In this document: in pieces, positions 1 through 9,286 of the stretch
Layout of the letters: the number at the start of each line of letters is the position of its first letter
How positions within the stretch are numbered: position 1 is the stretch's first letter
DNA from: Corynebacterium sp. CNCTC7651
GTDB taxonomy: Bacteria; Actinomycetota; Actinomycetes; Mycobacteriales; Mycobacteriaceae
DNA: 64,000 bases
Direction of reading: 5' to 3'
NCBI RefSeq assembly: GCF_021496665.1
Contig: NZ_CP071246.1
Span: forward strand, 1,612,001 to 1,676,000
Notes under the pieces: model-generated
Seen by the model: only the letters and a program-made list of their open reading frames with translations
Told to the model about the DNA's origin: nothing
Databases searched by the model: none
Position numbers and translations under genes: made by a program

Positions 1-1816
1 CCGGCACCCGCGCCAGCGCGTCCATGCCCACGCTCGGACTCACCCCCGGGGCGAGTTTGACCCAGACGGATTGGGAGGGAGCGTCGAAAAGCGCAATATC
101 GCTCCGGTTCAGCACGCCCATCAGCGGCGCGCCCTCAACCACCTGGATGGAAAACACGCGCGTCACCCCTGGTTGGTGGAGGGCAACGCTTGTCGACGCC
201 GCACGCCCAGCCGTTTGCGGAGTCGGCGGCAGGATGATCGTGCCCGGCGTGGGTTCGGCAATCGCGGTGTCGGTGCGGAGCACGCCGCCAAGCTGCGGAT
301 TCCACGCCGCGACGGTCATCGGCCCTTCGGTGTCGGCGAAGGACGCATCCAGCACCAGATCCGTCACCGCCGCGGCCGCCTCCACCTCCGGCAATTCGGC
401 GATAGTCGCAGCGAGCGCCCCCGCATCGCCGTTCGGCGTGACCACGACATCCGTCGGCGTCGCGCCCTCCACCGCCTCCGACAACGTGGCCTGGGCGGAC
501 GCGCCGCCCACCAGCAACGCCGCCGTCAGCGTGGCACCGATCCACACCGCGGCCGCCGTCGCCCCGGAACGCCCCGGGTGCCGCGCCAGCTGGGCGACCG
601 CCTGCCGCCCCTCCGGCCCGCTCACTCGGGCCATCTGCTTTGCGACGAACGTAAACACCGACCCCGCAGCCGAACCCGTCGCTTCGACATCGGCAGCTCG
701 CAACGCTTGGAGCGGCGAGACTCGTGTGGCCGCGTAGGCGGGGCGCAGGGCCGCAAGGACGCTGGGCACCACCCCGGCCGCGAGGCCAACCGCCACAAGG
801 CCGGCCCAAAAACCCGGTCGCGCGGCACCGGCGGGCAGGCCCCGCAGCACCGCTGCACCCGCAAGAACGCCGAGGGCGATGCCGCCGAGCGCGCCGATCA
901 CCCCGGCGCGCAGCGCGTTGGAGGTCAGGAGCCAGAAGACTTGGCGCCGCAACGCACCGATGCTGCGCAGCAGCGCGATCTCCCGGGTGCTGCGCGCGAG
1001 CTGGAGCTGGTAGTTGTTCCCGATCACCACAAACGCCGCGAGCAGGGACACCGCGCTGAGCAGCTTGAGGGCTAGGGCGATGGTCCGCGTGCCGACGGCA
1101 TAGTTCGACGCGTTCGCAGCAACGTATGCCTCGCTCGCCATAACGCTCGCCCCCGCGCCAGACGCTGCCACGAGCTCATCAACCGCGGCAAAGACCTCCC
1201 CTGCGTCGCCCTCCGCGGCCACCAGCAGCGTCGTACTCCCCTCAACGCCAAGCAAGCGCTGGGCTGTGGGCAGGTCAGACAGCAGCGTGGGCAGGCTCGG
1301 TTCTTCGGTAGCACCCAGAGCCGCGGTCGCAATGCCAGCGATCGTGACGTGCTCCGCCTCGCCGCCGTACCCCTCCACTTCGATCTGGGCGCCGACGGGA
1401 TAGCGCGTGGGTTTGCCGGGGACCTCCACAAGCAGCGCCTCGGATTCACCGGCGGGCAGGTGCCCGTCGGTGATGGTGAGCAGGGAAGCGTCGATAAGCA
1501 CTTGCACCCCGACGGCGGTCGGCGGCTCGGTGCGGGTGACCGCGATGCCCGCCGCTTGCTCAGTGACGCCGCGGACGCCCGGGAGGCCGCGGATGCCCTC
1601 GGCGAGCGAGGGCCGCAACCCGACCTCGCTGCTCGCTGAGGTGACAACCACAGACGCGTCGCCGATAGACGTGCGAACGGCGCGCTCCATCTCGGCCCGA
1701 ATGCCGTGCTGGATCAGGAAGGTGAAGCTGACCAGCGCGGTTGCCAAGAGGACGGCGATAACTGTCGCCGGAGAAAGCCGTGTGGTGTTGCGCAGGCGCC
1801 CGCCTGCAGGATGCAT
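1..1816 (-). CDS. FtsX/MacB-type ABC transporter permease (partial, runs off the left edge)
   Basis: The reading frame is open from an ATG at 1816 to the window edge (about 605 codons), so the C-terminus is missing. The protein starts with a basic stretch and a membrane segment (about residues 14-34), then has a long extracytoplasmic part, a cluster of membrane helices from about residue 240, and a second half that begins again with a membrane helix (ATAAAVWIGATLTAALLVGG). The segment STREIALLRSIGALRRQVFW just after a helix is the cytoplasmic coupling motif of FtsX-like permeases. Members work with an ATPase subunit, expected outside the window to the left, in lipid, lipoprotein or peptide export or in cell-wall hydrolase control. 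The substrate cannot be told. AGGGGC before the ATG is a plausible ribosome site. Family assignment is firm; role is open. Confidence 0.85.
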   Translation of the reverse strand, partial: MHPAGGRLRNTTRLSPATVIAVLLATALVSFTFLIQHGIRAEMERAVRTSIGDASVVVTSASSEVGLRPSLAEGIRGLPGVRGVTEQAAGIAVTRTEPPTAVGVQVLIDASLLTITDGHLPAGESEALLVEVPGKPTRYPVGAQIEVEGYGGEAEHVTIAGIATAALGATEEPSLPTLLSDLPTAQRLLGVEGSTTLLVAAEGDAGEVFAAVDELVAASGAGASVMASEAYVAANASNYAVGTRTIALALKLLSAVSLLAAFVVIGNNYQLQLARSTREIALLRSIGALRRQVFWLLTSNALRAGVIGALGGIALGVLAGAAVLRGLPAGAARPGFWAGLVAVGLAAGVVPSVLAALRPAYAATRVSPLQALRAADVEATGSAAGSVFTFVAKQMARVSGPEGRQAVAQLARHPGRSGATAAAVWIGATLTAALLVGGASAQATLSEAVEGATPTDVVVTPNGDAGALAATIAELPEVEAAAAVTDLVLDASFADTEGPMTVAAWNPQLGGVLRTDTAIAEPTPGTIILPPTPQTAGRAASTSVALHQPGVTRVFSIQVVEGAPLMGVLNRSDIALFDAPSQSVWVKLAPGVSPSVGMDALARVP

Positions 1817-1838
1817 GCCGCTGCCCCTGCGCCGCGGC

Positions 1839-2054
1839 CTACTTCTCGTCCTTCTCCCAAGACGGGGTGGCACCCCAGTTGTCGTCGGCCTCATCGATCG
1901 CGTCGGCGCGCTTGGTGCGCTCCTTGGCAATCGCGATGGCGTGCTCCGCCTCCTCGCGGGTGTCGTACGGGCCCATGCGGTTGTCCCAGGATTCGACCTT
2001 GCCCTGGGTCACTTCGCCGGTTGCGGGGTTGTAGTAGAACTTCTCGTCGGCCAC
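1839..2054 (-). CDS. Small conserved protein, SPOR-like
   Basis: This 71-residue acidic protein starts MADEKFYYNPATGEVTQGK and includes a DTREEAEHAIAIAKER segment. It has no signal peptide or membrane segment. Small proteins of this kind, with a WxxRMGPYDTREEAE-like core, are common in corynebacteria and resemble the short repeat of SPOR domains, but the function is unknown. It ends 22 bp before the FtsX-type permease start and may be co-transcribed with it. Confidence 0.75.
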   Translation of the reverse strand: MADEKFYYNPATGEVTQGKVESWDNRMGPYDTREEAEHAIAIAKERTKRADAIDEADDNWGATPSWEKDEK

Positions 2055-2131
2055 GGTAGCTCCTTAACGCTCCAGTTGAGGGTGTGATTTGTCTCTCCAA
2101 CCCTACCCGCGCCGTTGGTACTGTGGGGCCC

Positions 2132-3331
2132 ATGGCTTTTTACACTGGCCCGGAGGATGCGGCGGCTGGGCGCGCCGTCGAAAAGCATAAAGCCCTGGTG
2201 GGGCACGCGCCGGCGCACGTGGCTTCGGCGCCGGGGACGTGGGTGCTGATTGGGGAGAACGTTGACCACTTCGGCGGCGTGACCATTCTGGGGCTTGCGG
2301 GGGTGCGCGCGGCCGCGGCGGTGAGCCCGCGCGAGGACGGGGAGATTGTGATTCGGGCGGAGGGGCCGCTCGCCGAGCCACTTGAGGTGCGCGGGAGCCT
2401 TTCCATGCTTGCCGACGGCAGCATTGAAAACCCCTTGGCTAACCGCTTCATCGGGTTGATTCAGGCGCTGATTCAGCGGCAGATCATCTCGCGGGATACG
2501 TCGGGGATGGATATCACGATTGTGTCGGACTTCCCGCTGGGCGCTGGGCTTGGCGCGCTGTACGCGGCGGATGCAGCGCTGGCACTGGCGCTGGCGGCGG
2601 AGCACCCTGAGGTGAATGAGCCGCCGCTGCGCGCGCGGTTGGCGGAGATTTGCTCCCACGCCGTGGCGACGCACTCCACCCTGGCCGTGTTGCGGGCGCG
2701 CCACACGCTGGCGCTGCGCGGCACGGAAGGCCAAGTCAACGTGGTGGATTACGCGGACGGGTCCGTCACTCCTGCCCCGCACCCGGCGAAGCTGGGCGTG
2801 CGGATTTTCTCCGTGGCCAAGGAGCTGGGGCAGCCGCACGGTGCCCAGGCGGAGCAGATCGCGCAGTGGCGCGGGTTCATCGATGATGCGGTGAGCAACT
2901 TCGGCGTGACCTCGCTGCGGGAGCTGCCGGATAACGTCGACCGCGTAGTCGCGTGGGTCGAGGCGCGCCGGGATGCCGGGGATGCCAACGCCCCCGATCC
3001 GGCGACCGCGCGCCAGTGGGTGCAGTTCTGCGAAACCGAGACGCTGCGCAGCCTGGCCACCGCGAAGGCGCTGCGCTCCCGGCGCGGCAATGAGCTGTTC
3101 ACGCTGCTGAACTCGCGTTCTGAGGCGCACGACATCGACACTCCGGATGCCCTTGTCGCCCAGGTGCTGGACGGCGGCGCGGTTGCGGCGCGCCCGGCGG
3201 CTGCCGGCACCTCCCAGGCCGTCATGGCGTTCGTGCCGGTGCAGGACGCGGATGCGTTCGTGGATCGTTTTGCCGAGGACTTCGAGGTCCTGGAGATCGC
3301 CGCCGGCGAGCCGGCCCGCGTGGAGGTTTAG
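2132..3331 (+). CDS. galK: Galactokinase (GHMP kinase family)
   Basis: Predicted to phosphorylate galactose with ATP in the cytoplasm (Leloir pathway). The galactokinase signature appears as GTWVLIGENVDHFGG at residues 35-49. The GHMP ATP-binding segment is DFPLGAGLGALYAADAAL at about 131-148; it is divergent, having GLGALYAA where many family members have GLSSSAA. At 399 residues the length is normal. The start at 2132 is preferred over an upstream ATG at 2084 because TACTGT (2119-2124) lies 7 nt before it, the pattern of a leaderless corynebacterial transcript. No other gal gene is adjacent, so a related GHMP sugar kinase activity is possible. One copy of the recurring CGTCGAWAAGC motif lies at 2176-2186. 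Confidence 0.85.
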   Translation: MAFYTGPEDAAAGRAVEKHKALVGHAPAHVASAPGTWVLIGENVDHFGGVTILGLAGVRAAAAVSPREDGEIVIRAEGPLAEPLEVRGSLSMLADGSIENPLANRFIGLIQALIQRQIISRDTSGMDITIVSDFPLGAGLGALYAADAALALALAAEHPEVNEPPLRARLAEICSHAVATHSTLAVLRARHTLALRGTEGQVNVVDYADGSVTPAPHPAKLGVRIFSVAKELGQPHGAQAEQIAQWRGFIDDAVSNFGVTSLRELPDNVDRVVAWVEARRDAGDANAPDPATARQWVQFCETETLRSLATAKALRSRRGNELFTLLNSRSEAHDIDTPDALVAQVLDGGAVAARPAAAGTSQAVMAFVPVQDADAFVDRFAEDFEVLEIAAGEPARVEV

Positions 3332-3380
3332 CGGCGAGGCGGGGCGGGCCGTGTGGCGCGCCGGCTGCCCCGCTAGTCCG

Positions 3381-4778
3381 CTAGTCCGCCGGCCAGGCGA
3401 ACACCACTTCGCGCGCCGCGGGATCGGCGCGCACCAGCGAAAACATCGCCTCCGTCCCCTCCGGCGGCGCGCCGATGGACGGCCCCAGCACCGGCGGGTT
3501 GGTGACAAAAATGCGGGCGCGATCCTCCGCCTCCTCGCCGCGCTTGAGCACCACGCCGCTGAAGTTCTGCCCCACCCATGGGGCCAGCACCGTCGCCTCC
3601 GTGAGGTGCAGCGCCGCGCGGTCCACGGTGTTGGCCAGTTGGGAGGTGCGCGCCATGGTCTGTAAAACGGTGGCGGTGGATTCGGTCACCCAGGCCGGAA
3701 CCTCATAGCCGCCGCAGATGGCCAGGCAATACTCGGTGGCGTACCTGTCCACCAGCCGGCGCAGCGGCGCGGTCACGTGGCTGTAGTACCCGCCGATCCC
3801 GGCGTGCACCTCCGGCGCTTTCTCACTTAGGTCCACGTAGCCTGCACCGCGCAGGAGTTTCTGCGCCTCGCGCATCACGGCCATGCCGCGCGGGGTGTCC
3901 GCGTCCACGCCGGCAAGGAACTCGCCGATGCCGCAGTCCCCCGGAATGTCATACCCCAAGTTCACGGCCTCGCGGCGGAACTCCGCTTCCGCTTCCGCCG
4001 TCGCCGGGCCCAGCGTGCGCAGAATCCCCTGGCCGGCCTCCTCCATCATCCGCCCCGCGACCATGCCGGTGAGCAGGGAGATCTCGGAGTTGTAGTCCAT
4101 CACCGGGTGCCGCGGCTCGATGACCAGCTCGTACACACCGCCATCTTCCACCACGCGGACGGACGGCACGCGCAGGTTGATAGCAGCTCTACGTAGCGAC
4201 GACTGCTGCCGCAACCGCCCAACTTCTGGCAGGAGGTGGATGGAGGGGTGTTCCTGGGAACGTCGAAAAGCATCCTGCACCCCGTCGTAATCCAAGCGGG
4301 CGACGGAGTGGACCAGCGCGCGCTCCACGTGCGCGTCCTCCACCTCTCCCGCGGCGTCGAGGTCGAACCTCCACAGCACGGCGGGCCGATCCACGCCCGG
4401 CAGCAGGGACGCGGACCCCTCCGACAGCGGCGCGGGGTGCAGGCGCGCGGGCTCATCCGGCAGGTAGACGGTTTGGCCGCGGATGAGGGACTCCTGCTTG
4501 ACCAGCGTCGCAGGCTCCACGAACGCGGCCACGTCCGCGATGGCGTAGAGGACGCGGTAGCCGTCGCCGCGGCGCTCAATGTACACGGCCTGGTCCAAGT
4601 CCTTGGACCCCGGCGGATCGATGGTGACCAGCGGAATCGCGCGCGCATCGCGGCGGGCCTCCGCGTACTGGTCCGAAAGCCGCGCGGCCTCCTCCACCAC
4701 CTCGGGGGCGAAGTCGGTGGGCACGGCGAACTCCTCGGCCAAGGCCCGGAAATTCAGCGGCGCGGCGTACAGCTTCAT
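3381..4778 (-). CDS. RNB-domain ribonuclease (RNase II/R family)
   Basis: This 465-residue cytoplasmic exoribonuclease-like protein has the RNB catalytic core. IDPPGSKDLDQAVYIERR (about residues 53-70) carries the metal-binding aspartates, followed by GYRVLYAIADVAAFVEP and, later, HSTV-like GYYSHVTAPLRRLVDRY, the substrate-binding signature of the family. Usual RNase II/R proteins have N-terminal cold-shock domains and a C-terminal S1 domain and exceed 600 residues. This actinobacterial form is short and lacks clear versions of those, although a small OB-like tail (GQNFSGVVLKRGEE) is present. It converges on galK. An internal CGTCGAWAAGC copy lies at 4261-4271. Confidence 0.85.
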   Translation of the reverse strand: MKLYAAPLNFRALAEEFAVPTDFAPEVVEEAARLSDQYAEARRDARAIPLVTIDPPGSKDLDQAVYIERRGDGYRVLYAIADVAAFVEPATLVKQESLIRGQTVYLPDEPARLHPAPLSEGSASLLPGVDRPAVLWRFDLDAAGEVEDAHVERALVHSVARLDYDGVQDAFRRSQEHPSIHLLPEVGRLRQQSSLRRAAINLRVPSVRVVEDGGVYELVIEPRHPVMDYNSEISLLTGMVAGRMMEEAGQGILRTLGPATAEAEAEFRREAVNLGYDIPGDCGIGEFLAGVDADTPRGMAVMREAQKLLRGAGYVDLSEKAPEVHAGIGGYYSHVTAPLRRLVDRYATEYCLAICGGYEVPAWVTESTATVLQTMARTSQLANTVDRAALHLTEATVLAPWVGQNFSGVVLKRGEEAEDRARIFVTNPPVLGPSIGAPPEGTEAMFSLVRADPAAREVVFAWPAD

Positions 4779-4816
4779 GGTGTGCCATCGTGCCAGAAGT
4801 TGGCGGCCCAGGCTGG

Positions 4817-5232
<416 letters not shown>

Positions 5233-5259
5233 GAGCGATTCTACGCCCGGCGCGCGCGT

Positions 5260-6681
5260 TTAGGAAAGCGGCTGCCGGTGATGCGCCACGTCATTGAACG
5301 TGCGCACCACGCCAAACTCCCCGTAGAACTCCACCACGGACACACTGGCCAGGTCCAGGAAGATGTGCCGGAACGTCTCCGCGCCCGCGCCCAGCGCCTG
5401 CCGGATCACGGATTTGATCGGCGTCATGTGCGTTACCACCAGCACCGTCTGTCCCTCGTGCGCCTCCTGCACCTTCAGCCTCGCGCGCGTTACGCGCCGG
5501 TGCAGCTGGGTCAGCGATTCGCCTTCCGGGGGCTTCCCGCTTATCGACGCCTCCCATCCACCAAACTCCTCCGAGTACCTCTCCATGGCCTCTTGGCGGG
5601 TGAGCCCTTCGAAGACTCCGAAGCTCATTTCCCTGAAATCGTCGATGACCTCGATATTTTCAGGGTCGATGCCCAGGGCGTCCGCGCACACGGCCGCCGT
5701 CTGGCGGGCGCGCTTCTGCGGCGAGCTGATAATCGCGTCGATCTGGCCCATGTTGGCCAGCGCCTTTGCAGCCCTTTGGGCCTGGGCGTGGCCGATGTCC
5801 GTCAGCTCCGGGTCAGATGTTCCCGAGTACCGACGTTCCGCGGAATGTTGCGTCTGCCCGTGCCGCAGCAGCACAAACCGGGTCCGCGGCGCGTCGCTGC
5901 CCGACCAGTGGGCGGGGTTGCCCGTCTGGTGAGCCTTGCCGGCAGTGGCTTCCCCACCAGCCTCAACTACCCCTCCGGCCTCAGCTGCCCCACCGGCCGG
6001 GGCGCCACCAGCCTCAACTACCCCTCCGGCCCTACCTGCCTCCCCGGCCTCCCCAGCCGAACCTGAGACGCGCATAAGTTTGTCACCTTCCGCTCCAGCG
6101 GCCTTATCGGCCCTGGTCGGTGCAGAATCGGACAAACTTTGGCTCTGGGGGGTGCGGCTGTCAGCCTCCCCACCGGAGGCTCCACCCGCGTCGGCAGAGG
6201 CACCGCCGGCGCCACCCGCGCCAGCGGAGGCTCCACCGCCTGGCGCATCGCCGCCGAGGACGCGAGGGGTGCCGTCCTTGGCGGCGGCATCCATGGCGAC
6301 GTTGGAAAGTTCGTCGGCCTTCTTGTTCTTCGCGCGCGGGACCCAGGAGTAGGTGACCTTCTCAAACTGTTTTGCCAGGTCGCGAGCCTCACGCGCGAGC
6401 TGCTGCATGTCGGGGTGTTTGATCTTCCAGCGCCCAGTCATCTGCTCGACGACCAGCTTGGAGTCCATCGACACGTCCACGCGGGTGGCGCCGAGCTCGG
6501 CGGCGGCCTCCAGGCCCTTAATCAGGCCGTGGTACTCGGCGACGTTGTTGGAGGCCTTCTTCCCGACCACGTACGCGACCTCGGCAAGGGTCTCCCCCTC
6601 CGGGCCATAGACGACGGAGCCGGAACCGGCGACGCCGGGGTTCCCGCGGGAGCCGCCGTCGCAAAACATCTGGACGTGCAT
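5260..6681 (-). CDS. Bifunctional RNase HI / acid phosphatase (histidine phosphatase)
   Basis: The N-terminal RNase HI domain (residues 1-135) shows the catalytic set D8 (CDGGSRGNPG), E49 (NNVAEYHG), D73 (VSMDSKL) and D123 (KADELSN), and cleaves RNA in RNA-DNA hybrids. The C-terminal domain (about 267-473) is a histidine phosphatase: RHGQTQHS at 273-280 and a second histidine in VVTHMTPIKS. In actinobacteria this fusion has both RNase H and acid or alpha-ribazole phosphatase activity. The linker (about 140-262) is unusually long and rich in Gly, Ala and Glu. Its DNA contains a near-identical repeat of about 25 bp (copies near 5955 and 6007), so it probably varies in length between strains. 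It lies in a run with the zinc-ribbon gene. Confidence 0.92.
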   Translation of the reverse strand: MHVQMFCDGGSRGNPGVAGSGSVVYGPEGETLAEVAYVVGKKASNNVAEYHGLIKGLEAAAELGATRVDVSMDSKLVVEQMTGRWKIKHPDMQQLAREARDLAKQFEKVTYSWVPRAKNKKADELSNVAMDAAAKDGTPRVLGGDAPGGGASAGAGGAGGASADAGGASGGEADSRTPQSQSLSDSAPTRADKAAGAEGDKLMRVSGSAGEAGEAGRAGGVVEAGGAPAGGAAEAGGVVEAGGEATAGKAHQTGNPAHWSGSDAPRTRFVLLRHGQTQHSAERRYSGTSDPELTDIGHAQAQRAAKALANMGQIDAIISSPQKRARQTAAVCADALGIDPENIEVIDDFREMSFGVFEGLTRQEAMERYSEEFGGWEASISGKPPEGESLTQLHRRVTRARLKVQEAHEGQTVLVVTHMTPIKSVIRQALGAGAETFRHIFLDLASVSVVEFYGEFGVVRTFNDVAHHRQPLS

Positions 6682-6690
6682 GCGGCGGCC

Positions 6691-7374
6691 TTACTCCACC
6701 GGCGAGACGCGGACCAGCAGGGTGCCGCAGTTCGGGCAGGTCGGCAGTTCGTCCTCGTCCACCGCCAGTACCTCTGCGCGCTCGGCCGGAGGCAGCTGGA
6801 TGTAGCAGCCGCCACAGGTGCGGGTGTTGAAGGAGGCTGCTCCGATTTCGTCGTAAAGCGAAAGCACCTCGGCGGGAAGCTGGGAGCGCAACGCGGCGGG
6901 ATCAGCCTGTTCCACGGTGGGGAGGGCGTCCACGGCGCGCTGGGCGGCTTCGACCTTGCGGTTCAGCTCGTCCAGGCGCGCGCCGTGGTTGTCGCGGTTG
7001 TTGCGAAGCGCCGCGATCTCGTTGTGCGCCTCCTTGAGTTCGTACAGCAGGTCGGCGATGCGGGACTTCGCGGCGTAGCGGTCGTGCTCGAGGTCCTTGC
7101 GGCGCTCGGGGTCGGTCTCGGCGGTGAGCTGGCGCTTGTCGTCGAGTTCGCGGCGCTTGAGCTTGCGCTCGTCCTCCTGGATGCGCAGGATCTCCAGCTC
7201 CATGTCATCCACGGCCATCTGGGCGGCGGACGCGGCGGACTGCAGGCGCTCGCGCTCCGCGAGTAGCTTGGCCAGCTCCTTCTCCTCGGGACGGGTCTGC
7301 GTCGGCTGCCCGGCGGCGCGCTCGGCGCGGGCCAACTCGAGGAGTACGGGCTGCAGGTCTTTCTTCAGGTGCAT
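6691..7374 (-). CDS. Coiled-coil zinc-ribbon protein
   Basis: This 227-residue protein is mostly a long charged coiled coil (about residues 30-150) followed by a C4 zinc ribbon: C187-G-G-C190 and C213-P-N-C216. It belongs to the conserved actinobacterial family (C4-type zinc ribbon, homologues next to the RNase HI/phosphatase gene in mycobacteria and corynebacteria). Its function is not established; the structure suggests nucleic acid or protein binding. It lies 9 bp upstream of the RNase HI gene and 11 bp after the Nif3-like gene, so the three probably form one operon. Confidence 0.88.
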   Translation of the reverse strand: MHLKKDLQPVLLELARAERAAGQPTQTRPEEKELAKLLAERERLQSAASAAQMAVDDMELEILRIQEDERKLKRRELDDKRQLTAETDPERRKDLEHDRYAAKSRIADLLYELKEAHNEIAALRNNRDNHGARLDELNRKVEAAQRAVDALPTVEQADPAALRSQLPAEVLSLYDEIGAASFNTRTCGGCYIQLPPAERAEVLAVDEDELPTCPNCGTLLVRVSPVE

Positions 7375-7385
7375 AATGGGTCCTC

Positions 7386-8603
7386 CTAGGGCTTGGGGTT
7401 GCCGGGCTCGGGGTCGGCAGACACCGGGTCGCCGGGCCCGGGGTCGGCCGACTCAGGATGTGCCGACACGGTCCACGGGTCGGTGCGGATGTGCAGAATC
7501 TCGGTGTCCACGTCTAGGCGTGCCACGATACCCGCGGCCTGCTCGGTCCACGGAAACTCGCTGGCCCAGTGCGCGGTGTCAATCACGGCGGGGCCGCCGG
7601 CGCGCAGGTGCTCGTCCACGGGGTGGTGGCGCAGGTCGGAGGTGACGTACACGTCCACGCCCAAGCGTGCAACGTCCTCGAGGAAGCTGTCGCCGGAGCC
7701 GGAGGACACGGCCACCTTCTTCACCATCTGCTCCGGGTCGCCGGCAGCGCGCACGCCCCAGGCGGTCTCCGGCAGCGCGTTCGCCACCTGCTGCGTGAAC
7801 TCCCGCAGCGTCATCGCCTCCGGCAGCTCGCCGATGCGCCCCAGCCCGGTCGCGATCTCCAAGTCGCGCGTCTCCTCCATCTGCACCACATCGAAGGCTG
7901 GTTCTTCATAGGGGTGGGTGTGACGGAGAACGTCGATAAGCGTGCGGCGCAGGCGGGTGGGGGCGACGAACTCGGCGCGGACCTCGGCCCCGGAGTGGTG
8001 CTCGCCCACGGTCCCCTCGGTCGGGTCCGCGCCCTCCACCGGCGTGAAGCTGCCCTCGCCCTCCCAGGTGAAGGCGCAGTCGCGGTAGTCGCCGATCTCG
8101 CCTGCACCGGCGTCGAAGAGCGCGCGCATCACGCGCTCCACGTCCGCGGGCGGAATGTGCACGCCCCACGCGTCCATGCCGCCCAGAAACACCGGCTTGA
8201 TCGGCCGACCAGGGGTAATGCCCACAAGCTCAGCCAGGCGGTCGGACACGCCCGGGCGCGCCGAATCCGCGTTCGTGTGCGCCGCAAACAGCGCGCAGCC
8301 GCCGGTCAACAGCGTGTGGATGACCTTGCCCTTCGGCGTGTTCGCGGCCACAGAGTGCACGCCGCGCAGCAACAGCGGGTGGTGTACCACCAGGAGCTGA
8401 GCCCCACTATCGACGGCCGCTTCCGCCACCCCCTGCGTACAGTCCAGCGCGAACGCGACCTTGGTCACCTCCGTATCCGGGTCGCCGCAGATCAGGCCCA
8501 CGTGGTCCCAGCTCTCCGCGAGCTGCGGCGGATAGGCGGCCTCGAGCGCGGCAACAACGTCGCCGACGGTGGTTGGTCCTTGCGCAGTCTTGGCACCAGT
8601 CAT
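7386..8603 (-). CDS. Nif3-like dinuclear metal-centre protein (YqfO/YbgI family)
   Basis: At 405 residues this is the long form of the family, with an inserted middle domain. Metal-site motifs include SWDHVGLICGDP near the N-terminus, LLVVHHPLLLRG (the HHP pair), FAAHTNADSA, and C-terminal DVYVTSDLRHHPVDEHL with VIDTAHWASE. Members form toroidal hexamers and are annotated as GTP cyclohydrolase I type 2-like, but the true role is unclear. The start at 8603 (MTGAKTAQ) is preferred over an upstream ATG at 8651, which would overlap the divergent HAD gene. The C-terminal tail is low complexity (SADPGPGDPVSADPEPGN). A CGTCGAWAAGC motif lies at 7931-7941. Confidence 0.9.
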   Translation of the reverse strand: MTGAKTAQGPTTVGDVVAALEAAYPPQLAESWDHVGLICGDPDTEVTKVAFALDCTQGVAEAAVDSGAQLLVVHHPLLLRGVHSVAANTPKGKVIHTLLTGGCALFAAHTNADSARPGVSDRLAELVGITPGRPIKPVFLGGMDAWGVHIPPADVERVMRALFDAGAGEIGDYRDCAFTWEGEGSFTPVEGADPTEGTVGEHHSGAEVRAEFVAPTRLRRTLIDVLRHTHPYEEPAFDVVQMEETRDLEIATGLGRIGELPEAMTLREFTQQVANALPETAWGVRAAGDPEQMVKKVAVSSGSGDSFLEDVARLGVDVYVTSDLRHHPVDEHLRAGGPAVIDTAHWASEFPWTEQAAGIVARLDVDTEILHIRTDPWTVSAHPESADPGPGDPVSADPEPGNPKP

Positions 8604-8638
8604 GGCACCCAGCCTACAAATTTGGCACGCTGGGCCGG

Positions 8639-9286
8639 GTGATCCCCTCAACAGTTATGCTCGACGTGGACGGCACGCTCATCGACTCCTTCCCCGGCAT
8701 CCGGGAGGGCTTCGTCCGCGCGCTCGACTCGATTGGGCACCCGCTTCCCGACGATCAATTTTTAGCCCGTATCCCCGGACCACCCATGCGCGAATCCATG
8801 GCCGCGGCGGGACTCGACCCGGAGCAGGTTGCCCGCGCCATGAGGGTGTATTCCGACTTCATGTCCACCGAGGGCTGGCGCGATTTCACCGTGTTCGACG
8901 GTGTACTGGACCTGGTCGCCGAGTGGAAGGCGGAGGGGTTGGGCGTGGTCACCGCCACGTCCAAGTCGGAACGCTTCGCGCGCCTGGCGCTCGAAGAGGC
9001 AGGGATTATGCAGCACATCGACTTTTTGGGCGCCGCGAACCCGGATGCTGGCCGCGTGACCAAGATCGAGGTCATCCGCCACGTGCTGGATTCCGTCGAC
9101 CCGCCGCACCCGATCATGGTGGGCGACCGGATCCACGACTTCGAGGGCGCAGCCGAGTTCGGCATCCCGTCCGTGGCGGTAACGTGGGGCTACGGCACAG
9201 AGGAGGAGTGGGCGCAGGCGAACCACATCGCGCGCAGCCCGGAAGCACTTAAGGAGATTGTGAAGCACCATGTCGCAGGCGAATGA
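8639..9286 (+). CDS. HAD-family phosphatase (phosphoglycolate phosphatase-like)
   Basis: Cytoplasmic 215-residue hydrolase. Motif I is MLDVDGTLIDS close to the N-terminus (nucleophile and acid/base aspartates), motif II is VVTATSKSE, the lysine lies in GRVTKIEVI, and motif IV is PIMVGDRIHDFEGA. The cap (PGIREGFVRALDSIG...) is that of the phosphoglycolate phosphatase/beta-phosphoglucomutase class. The GTG at 8639 is chosen because an upstream extension to 8573 would read through the start of the divergent Nif3-like gene. TACAAA near 8614 is a possible -10. The next gene's ATG overlaps its last codons, so the two are translationally coupled. The substrate is not certain. Confidence 0.88.
   Translation: MIPSTVMLDVDGTLIDSFPGIREGFVRALDSIGHPLPDDQFLARIPGPPMRESMAAAGLDPEQVARAMRVYSDFMSTEGWRDFTVFDGVLDLVAEWKAEGLGVVTATSKSERFARLALEEAGIMQHIDFLGAANPDAGRVTKIEVIRHVLDSVDPPHPIMVGDRIHDFEGAAEFGIPSVAVTWGYGTEEEWAQANHIARSPEALKEIVKHHVAGE

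Noticed and set aside
2009..3508. A 499-residue minus-strand frame over galK
   Set aside because: It is antisense to a gene with clear galactokinase motifs, is Arg-rich and has no family features.
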